A stretch of DNA of 64,000 nucleotides, from assembly GCA_022750055.1 (NCBI GenBank), contig JAKIWL010000002.1, positions 209,042-273,041 on the forward strand. Reading direction: 5' to 3'. The notes beneath the pieces were generated by a model. It was given only the letters and a program-made list of their open reading frames with translations. It searched no databases and was not told the DNA's origin. Position 1 is the first letter of the stretch. Every line of letters begins with the position of its first letter. Shown one piece after another: positions 58,702 through 64,000 of the stretch. The DNA is from Thermoplasmata archaeon. Lineage in GTDB: Archaea; Thermoplasmatota; Thermoplasmata; Lutacidiplasmatales; UBA184. The position numbers and the translations under genes were made by a program.

Positions 58702-60609
58702 GTGGTGCGGTCGGTGATCGGTCCTGGAAGCGCCATCACGGTCCTCGGGGCCGGCAACATGGGAAGCGGAATCGCCCAGGCCTGTGCCCAGGCAGGCTTC
58801 TCGGTTCGGGTTCGCGATGTGGACGACGGGATGCTCGAGCGCGGCCGCGGACTCATCGGGAAGACGCTCGAAGGGGGCATCCAGAGGAAGAAGCTCACCC
58901 CGGCACGCCGCGACGAGATCCTTTCCCGGATCATATGGACCCGCGACGTCGGCGAGGCCGTTCGGGGAGCGGCGCTCGTCATCGAAGCGGTCTACGAGGA
59001 AGAATCGGTCAAACGGCCCCTCTTCCGAGAGGTGGGGGAGCTCGCCCCGGCCGAGGCCATCGTCGCGACGAACACCTCGAGCCTATCGGTCACCGGGCTT
59101 TCGGAGGGCTTCCCGGGCCCGCACCGTTTTGCCGGCCTCCACTTCTTCTTCCCGGCGGCGATCAACAAGCTCCTCGAGGTGATCGGGGGTGAACGGACCG
59201 ACCCGGCGACTCTCGCAGAGCTCGAGCGCTTCGGATACCGGCTGAAGAAGGTCCCGATCCGTGTGAAGGATTCTGCGGGTTTCGCGGTCAACCGCTACTT
59301 CGTGCCGTACCTCAATGAATCGGCTCGCCTCGCTGAGGAGCACGTCGCGAGCCTGGCCACGATCGAAGAGGTGGGACGAACCACCTTCGGGACGACCCTC
59401 GGGCCGTTCGAGCTGATGAACGTGACCGGCATTCCGATCGCCTACCACTCCGAAGGTTCCCTCGCCGCCGCCTTCGGGTCCCCCTACACCCCGTCGGCCC
59501 TGCTGAAGAGCCAGTTCGAATCGGGCGGCCCCTGGCCCTGGAAGGATACGGCGGTCGAGCCGGACCGCAAGCCCGCGGTCCGAGAGCGTCTCTTGGGTCT
59601 CGTGTTCGGGATCGCCGCCGAGCTCGTCGAGGAGGGGGTCGCGTCCGCCGAGGCGACGGATCGCGGCGCACGGGTCGGCCTGCGATGGCCCAAGGGACCC
59701 TTCGAACTCCTGAACGAGGTGGGGCTGAGCGTTGCCGATCGGCTCGTCGCCCAATTTGCCGATCCTTGGAAGGGAGCGTTCCCCGTCGCGCCGACCCTCA
59801 CGCGCCTCGCGAAGGGTGGGAGCGTTGCCTGGCCCTTGTCGAACGTCCGGGTGGAGCGGCGCGGGGCGGTGGACTGGGTCCTCCTAGACCGACCCGAAGT
59901 CCTCAACTCCCTCAATTCGGGTGTGCTCGCCGACCTGGACCACGCCTTCGAGGGCCTCGAGCGAGACCCGAGCGTGCGATGTGTGGTCCTGAGCGGTTCC
60001 TCCCCCGTGTTCGCCGCCGGCGCCGACATCGCCGAGATGGAGCGCAAGGATCTCCCCGAGGGCCGAGCCTTCGGGTTCTCGGGCCAGGCGGTCTGCAAGC
60101 GGATCGAGGAGTTCCGGACCCCGGTCATCGCGTTCGTCGAGGGATACGCGCTCGGAGGGGGCCTAGAGATCGCCCTCGCCTGCGATTTCATCGTGGCCGC
60201 CGACGGGGCGAAGCTCGGTCTCCCCGAGGCCACCGTGGGCATCCATCCGGGCTTCGGAGGGGCGAGCCGGCTGACCCGGCTCATCGGGAGGGCACGGACG
60301 AAGCTGCTCGTCTATTCCGCGGAGGCGGTCGATGCTTCGGAGGCACTCCGGATGGGATTCGTCGCCCGGACCCTTCCAAAGGAGACCGCGGTCGAGGAGG
60401 TGCAGATGCTCGCCTCCACGATCGCCTCTCGGGCTCCCCTCGCGATCGCTTGGGTCAAGGCCGTGATCAACCGCGGCGCGGACTCCTCCCTCGATGCCTC
60501 CCTGCGCCTCGAGGGAGAGTCGGCCGGTCATACCTTCGCGACGGCTGACCGGACCGAAGGGATGCGCGCCTTCCTGGAACGACGGCCGGCGAAGTTCCAA
60601 GGACGATAG
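58702..60609 (+). CDS. 3-hydroxyacyl-CoA dehydrogenase / enoyl-CoA hydratase fusion
   Basis: Bifunctional acyl-CoA enzyme, 635 residues from GTG 58702 (other GTGs lie at 58705 and 58714). Residues 1 to about 190 are the NAD-binding dehydrogenase domain (ITVLGAGNMGSGIAQACA, VIEAVYEEESVKRPLF, catalytic histidine in AGLHFFFPAAINKLLEVI). Two helical 3HCDH C-terminal domains follow (SAGFAVNRYFVPYLNE; KGPFELLNEVGLSVADRL). A crotonase domain starts near residue 383 (VLLDRPEVLNSLN, FAAGADIAEME, EGYALGGGLEIALACDF, LGLPEATVGIHPGFGGASRL). Dehydrogenase-first order matches archaeal crotonyl-CoA hydratase/3-hydroxybutyryl-CoA dehydrogenases, opposite to bacterial FadB. Confidence 0.92.
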   Translation: MVRSVIGPGSAITVLGAGNMGSGIAQACAQAGFSVRVRDVDDGMLERGRGLIGKTLEGGIQRKKLTPARRDEILSRIIWTRDVGEAVRGAALVIEAVYEEESVKRPLFREVGELAPAEAIVATNTSSLSVTGLSEGFPGPHRFAGLHFFFPAAINKLLEVIGGERTDPATLAELERFGYRLKKVPIRVKDSAGFAVNRYFVPYLNESARLAEEHVASLATIEEVGRTTFGTTLGPFELMNVTGIPIAYHSEGSLAAAFGSPYTPSALLKSQFESGGPWPWKDTAVEPDRKPAVRERLLGLVFGIAAELVEEGVASAEATDRGARVGLRWPKGPFELLNEVGLSVADRLVAQFADPWKGAFPVAPTLTRLAKGGSVAWPLSNVRVERRGAVDWVLLDRPEVLNSLNSGVLADLDHAFEGLERDPSVRCVVLSGSSPVFAAGADIAEMERKDLPEGRAFGFSGQAVCKRIEEFRTPVIAFVEGYALGGGLEIALACDFIVAADGAKLGLPEATVGIHPGFGGASRLTRLIGRARTKLLVYSAEAVDASEALRMGFVARTLPKETAVEEVQMLASTIASRAPLAIAWVKAVINRGADSSLDASLRLEGESAGHTFATADRTEGMRAFLERRPAKFQGR

Positions 60610-60662
60610 ACCCGTTTCTCCCCGCGCGGCGCGCCCCCCACCGGGAGCGGGGGGACGCAGTC

Positions 60663-61061
60663 CTAGTGGGACGAGGGAGCCGAGACCACGAAGGCGTCGT
60701 AGGCGTCGGCCGAGACGAGCGCCGTCTCGTCGACCGGTCCGGCGGCCTTCAGCCGAAAGATCCATCCCTTGCCGTACGGGTCCTGGTTGATGAGCCCCGG
60801 GGTCGCTTTCAGGCCCTCGTTGACCGCCGTGATCGTTCCGGCCGCTGGAGCGTACACGTCCGCGACGGTCTTGACGGACTCGAGGACGAGGATCGACTCA
60901 CCCTTGGCGACGCTCCGACCGACCTTCGGGAGGTCGACGAACACGATGTCGGTGAGCTCGGATTGCGCGTGGTCGGTGATGCCGATGAGGAGCTCGGGGC
61001 CGTCGGTCCGAACCCACTCGTGGCTCTTCGTGTAGCGTCGGTCGACGGGCGTCGCGCTCAA
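60663..61061 (-). CDS. gcvH: Glycine cleavage system H protein
   Basis: Lipoyl carrier of the glycine cleavage system, 132 residues from TTG 61061, which overlaps the ahcY stop (TTGA). The lipoylated lysine is K64 in LESVKTVADVYAP. Other signatures are YTKSHEWVR, VFVDLPKVGRSVAKGE, and LINQDPYGKGWIF. Genes for the P and T proteins are not in the window. Coupling to S-adenosylhomocysteinase suggests a shared role in one-carbon metabolism. Confidence 0.92.
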   Translation of the reverse strand: MSATPVDRRYTKSHEWVRTDGPELLIGITDHAQSELTDIVFVDLPKVGRSVAKGESILVLESVKTVADVYAPAAGTITAVNEGLKATPGLINQDPYGKGWIFRLKAAGPVDETALVSADAYDAFVVSAPSSH

Positions 61062-62290
61062 GTCCCTCCTTCCCAGCTCTCCGAATACTTACGTTGGGCC
61101 TCGGTCGGTTCGTCGATGGTGGCACCGAGCGGGGCGAGGGCGGCCCGCGCGACCGCCTGGTCGATCTCTTCCGGCACGGGGAGGACCCGAAGCGGGAGGG
61201 TCAGACCGTGCTTGGCGATCCGCTCGGCCGACAGGGCCTGGAGGGCGAAGCTCAGGTCCATGATCTCAACGGGATGGCCCTGCCCCGCCGCCAGGTTGAC
61301 GAGCCGGCCCTCGGCGATCAGGTAGGCGCGCCGTCCGTCGGGGAATCGGTACTCCTCCACCTGCGGCCGGACCCGTCGGTGCTCGACCGCCATGCCCTCG
61401 AGGTCGGTCTTGGACACTTCCACATCGAAGTGTCCGGCGTTCGCAAGCAGGCAGCCATCCTTCAACACCCGCAGGTGTTCGGCGCGGACGATGTCCCGGT
61501 TCCCGGTGACCGTCACGATCAGGTCCGCGACCCGCGCCGCGTCGAGCATCGGGCGGACCTGGAACCCTTCCAGGCGGGCCTCGAGGGCCCGGACCGGGTC
61601 GATCTCGGTGACGATCACCTCGGCGCCCAACCCTCGCAAGCGCGACGCGATCCCCTGGCCGGACCAGCCGTACCCTGCGACGACCGCCACCCGGCCCGCG
61701 ATGAGAAGGTTCGTGGCACCGAAGAGGCCGTCCAGCACCGACTGGCCGCAGCCATAGCGGTTATCGAACAGGTGCTTCATCGGAGCGTCGTTCACATCGA
61801 TCGCGGGGAAGCGCAACTTGCCCGACCGTTCGAGGGCGCGCAGGCGGGTGACCCCGGTGGTCGTCTCCTCGGTGGATCCCCGGATCGATCCGCGATCGGG
61901 CAGGTCCGTGTGCGCAAGGGCGACCAGGTCCGCGCCGTCGTCGACGATCACCTGCGGACCGGCGTCGAGCATCGCCCGAACCCCGGCCCGATACTCCGCG
62001 ACCGACTCGCCCTTGCGAGCGTGGGTATCCACCCCTTCGGATTGCAGCGCGGCCACCGCATCGTCGTCCGTGGAGAGTGGGTTACCCGCGGCGAGATGGA
62101 CCGAGGCCCCGCCTGCCTGGAGCGCGAGCGCGAGCGCCGCCGTCTTCGCCTCCACGTGCAGGACCAGGGAGAGCGTGAGTCCGGCGAACGGGCGCTCGGT
62201 CTGGAAGCGGGCTCGGATGCCCTCTAGGACGGGCATGTGGGAGCGGGCCCAGCCGACCTTGAGCCGTCCGACCGAATCGTCGCCCGCCAT
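61058..62290 (-). CDS. ahcY: S-adenosylhomocysteinase
   Basis: NAD-dependent hydrolase of S-adenosylhomocysteine, recycling the by-product of methyltransferases such as Trm5. The 410-residue protein has LVLHVEAKTAALALALQAGGA, the catalytic region DDGADLVALAHTD, GSTEETTTGVTRL, NDAPMKHLFDNRYGCGQSVLDGL, and the NAD loop VVAGYGWSGQGIASRLRGLG. The C terminus (AQRKYSESWEGGT) keeps the conserved Lys-Tyr pair. Both genes share the promoter upstream. Confidence 0.94.
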   Translation of the reverse strand: MAGDDSVGRLKVGWARSHMPVLEGIRARFQTERPFAGLTLSLVLHVEAKTAALALALQAGGASVHLAAGNPLSTDDDAVAALQSEGVDTHARKGESVAEYRAGVRAMLDAGPQVIVDDGADLVALAHTDLPDRGSIRGSTEETTTGVTRLRALERSGKLRFPAIDVNDAPMKHLFDNRYGCGQSVLDGLFGATNLLIAGRVAVVAGYGWSGQGIASRLRGLGAEVIVTEIDPVRALEARLEGFQVRPMLDAARVADLIVTVTGNRDIVRAEHLRVLKDGCLLANAGHFDVEVSKTDLEGMAVEHRRVRPQVEEYRFPDGRRAYLIAEGRLVNLAAGQGHPVEIMDLSFALQALSAERIAKHGLTLPLRVLPVPEEIDQAVARAALAPLGATIDEPTEAQRKYSESWEGGT

Positions 62291-62321
62291 CCGGATATCG
62301 GGCCGCCGATGGCCTCGCCCG

Positions 62322-62330
62322 GGTTAAAGC
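62322..62330 (-). promoter_or_regulatory. TATA-like element of ahcY-gcvH operon
   Basis: Reads GCTTTAACC on the minus strand, 32-40 bases before ATG 62290. Confidence 0.5.
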
Positions 62331-62358
62331 GATATGGGAGGTCTTGACCGAACGCGCG

Positions 62359-64000
62359 CTACTGGGTCACGGCCCCGCAGAACGGACAGACGAGGTAGCC
62401 CGAGGGGATCTCCTTCCCACAGTTCGCGCACGTGATCAGGCCGGCCGCGGCCGGCGGGGCCTCCTCCACGGGCTCGGGCGGCGGTGCCGGCTTCGGGGCC
62501 ATCGGCTTCGGCGCGGCGGCGGGCGCGGTCCCCGAGGAGGGGGGTGGTCGGCGAGCCGGTGGGGCACGCGGCCGAGGAGCCTCCGGGGTGGTGCTCTCGC
62601 GAGGCGCGCCCATGCCCACCCGCGAGCCCTGAGCCTGCTGCATCTTCCACTGACCGAACGGAACGTAGGTGCTCTGACGCTTCCACCAGTCCCAGAAGGA
62701 GCCTTCGGAATAGCTGTCCCCGAGCGCCTTCCGACCCTCGGTCCGGAACCGCTCCACGAAGTCTGCGTATCCCTGGCGTTCGGGGTCGTCCTTCTCCTCC
62801 CCGGCGCGCCCGAGCAGAGTGGCGGCGCACTCCGGACAGACCGCTGAGTTCCCCGGGATGGTCGAGCCGCACCGGCTGCACCGCACGCGGTCCGATTCGA
62901 ACTCGGCGCCGCATTCGGGGCAGGCGAGGGCCGTCTCGGGGATCATGGCTCCGCACTCGCCGCACTCCACCATCTTGCCCTTCGCCTTCTGGACGGAGAT
63001 CAACAGGAACAGGCCGATGCCCGCGACGATGGCGGCCACGATAGCGAGCCAGATCCACAGCGGGAGACCGAAGAAGCTCTGGTCGTACCAGGGGGTCGTG
63101 TTCGAGCCGGGAGGCGAGGCGATCGTGAAGGGCGTGGTCGCGTTGTACCAGACCGTGCGACCCGCGTGGTAGACGCTCGCGTGGACGTTGTACGTTCCCG
63201 GCGGGAGCGCGGTCTCGATCGATACGACGGTCGGCGTGCTCCCTTGTGTGATCGACTTCCCGAGGACCAGGGCGAAGGTGGCCCCGGTGGTGGACCGGCC
63301 CGTGACGTTGAGGATCGCGCCGCCGGTCCCGTAGTAGGCGACCTGCGAGTCAAACGTGTAGGAGCTGCCCGGGACCAGCGTCCCGGTCAATCCGGTCCCA
63401 CTGAAGGAGATGTACGCGGGGACCACGTGGACCGACAGGTTCGTGGTGGCGGCCATATGGCCCGGTTGCCAGTTGAGGTCCACCGCGAAGGTGCTGTTCA
63501 GATTCGGGTCCTTGATGACGTAGGTGAGGTTGGCCAGAACGAGCCAGTTGAACTTGACCTGCACGCTCCCTCCGGGTGCGATCGACCCCAGCGACTGGAT
63601 GGGGGACGACGCGGCCGGGAAACTCGGGCTGAGCCAGAACAACGTCGCGAACACGTCCGTCGCCGTCCCGGTCCCGGTGTTGCGGACCGTGTCAAGAACG
63701 GTTACGTTCTCACCGATGGCCACCGTGTCGTTGGTGACGGGTTGGGCGTTCGAAGTAAGCGTCGGCGAGGTCCAGGAAACGATCACCCGATAGGTAGGGA
63801 ACACGACCGTCGGGGTCTGAACCGGGCCGGTCGCGTTCGGGCCACGTGGCTGCATGTGATACGGGTAGGGGGTAACCGAGGCGTAGATCCACTGAGAGAT
63901 CGCTTGGCTCCCGGGGTTCGCGGTCACGTCGACGTGGTAGGCCCCGAGGAAGTTCCCATCGGGAAGGGAGGCGGCCGACAGGTTGCCTGAGGCCAGGAGG
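62359..64000 (-). CDS. Membrane protein with external Ig-like domains and cytosolic zinc ribbons (partial)
   Basis: The frame runs off the right edge; upstream of the track start at 63927 it continues as GNLSAASLPDGNFLGAYHVD, so the N terminus is outside the window. At least two external beta-sandwich domains with sequons and CARDB-like pattern (VTVLDTVRNTGTGTATDVFATLFW, SSYTFDSQVAYYGTGGAILNVTG) precede one helix (LPLWIWLAIVAAIVAGIGLFLLI). The cytosolic part has two zinc ribbons in tandem (CGECGAMIPETALACPECG, CSRCGSTIPGNSAVCPECA), a linker of about 120 residues rich in Pro/Ala, and a final ribbon (CANCGKEIPSGYLVCPFCG). I do not know the function; the layout suggests a surface sensor or anchor. 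Confidence 0.78.
   Translation of the reverse strand, partial: LLASGNLSAASLPDGNFLGAYHVDVTANPGSQAISQWIYASVTPYPYHMQPRGPNATGPVQTPTVVFPTYRVIVSWTSPTLTSNAQPVTNDTVAIGENVTVLDTVRNTGTGTATDVFATLFWLSPSFPAASSPIQSLGSIAPGGSVQVKFNWLVLANLTYVIKDPNLNSTFAVDLNWQPGHMAATTNLSVHVVPAYISFSGTGLTGTLVPGSSYTFDSQVAYYGTGGAILNVTGRSTTGATFALVLGKSITQGSTPTVVSIETALPPGTYNVHASVYHAGRTVWYNATTPFTIASPPGSNTTPWYDQSFFGLPLWIWLAIVAAIVAGIGLFLLISVQKAKGKMVECGECGAMIPETALACPECGAEFESDRVRCSRCGSTIPGNSAVCPECAATLLGRAGEEKDDPERQGYADFVERFRTEGRKALGDSYSEGSFWDWWKRQSTYVPFGQWKMQQAQGSRVGMGAPRESTTPEAPRPRAPPARRPPPSSGTAPAAAPKPMAPKPAPPPEPVEEAPPAAAGLITCANCGKEIPSGYLVCPFCGAVTQ

Noticed and set aside
1-64000. CRISPR array, defence island, prophage or insertion sequence
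   Set aside because: No regular direct repeats, transposase, integrase, cas or known defence motifs found; genes are housekeeping in character throughout.

Overview
The window is a gene-dense, high-GC stretch of an archaeal chromosome. The archaeal markers are topoisomerase VI (both subunits), the small primase subunit PriS, FEN1, an AglB oligosaccharyltransferase, ribosomal protein eL41, RIO1 kinase, a Pno1/Dim2 KH protein, elongation factor 1-beta, aTrm5, geranylgeranyl reductase and GGPP synthase, a PAC2 protein, and TATA-type promoters with short or no leaders. The gene set (11-subunit Nuo without NuoEFG, Top6, large secreted Ig-like proteins, zinc-ribbon membrane proteins) suits an uncultivated lineage of Thermoplasmatota. 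That placement is inference; no rRNA is present to test it.

Layout. 1-4.7 kb: leuCDB-type genes coupled to a thiolase and a DUF35 protein. 4.8-12.8 kb: a giant AglB fusion, a secreted protein, a zinc-ribbon translation protein and EF-1 beta. 12.8-15.9 kb: a 2,4-dienoyl-CoA reductase-like SDR, small proteins, a tRNA-His apparently interrupted in its T loop, and a HAD phosphatase. 15.9-19.7 kb: coaBC, sucCD and a hidden eL41 gene. 19.8-24.8 kb: top6BA and a nitrilase-type hydrolase. 24.9-37.4 kb, minus strand: nuoABCDHIJKLMN running straight into geranylgeranyl reductase and GGPP synthase. 37.6-41.5 kb: crotonase and SPFH/NfeD membrane genes. 41.6-49.1 kb: RIO1, Pno1, PriS, FAH, RibD reductase, FTCD and FEN1. 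49.1-53 kb: PAC2, a short FtsZ-like protein behind an RHH regulator, and a zinc-ribbon membrane protein. 53-60.6 kb: apgM-trm5-ppsA, a GNAT-like protein and a 3-hydroxyacyl-CoA dehydrogenase/enoyl-CoA hydratase fusion. 60.6-64 kb: gcvH, ahcY and a membrane protein running off the window.

How the genes fit together. Respiration (Nuo) is physically linked to isoprenoid lipid or quinone tail synthesis. Succinyl-CoA ligase, thiolase, the dehydrogenase/hydratase fusion, crotonase and the dienoyl-CoA reductase suggest acyl-CoA metabolism, while apgM and ppsA point to gluconeogenesis. Most operons use NTGA stop/start overlaps, often with GTG or TTG starts, so several starts differ from the longest ORF in the track. 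I see no CRISPR array, insertion sequence, integrase or prophage; the window looks like core chromosome.

The most noteworthy observations are the T-loop-interrupted tRNA-His, the roughly 2200-residue AglB with a sequon-rich tail, the RHH/FtsZ-like pair, the four-cluster NuoI, the Nuo-to-lipid operon junction, and the eL41 and 55-residue membrane protein genes missed by the ORF track.
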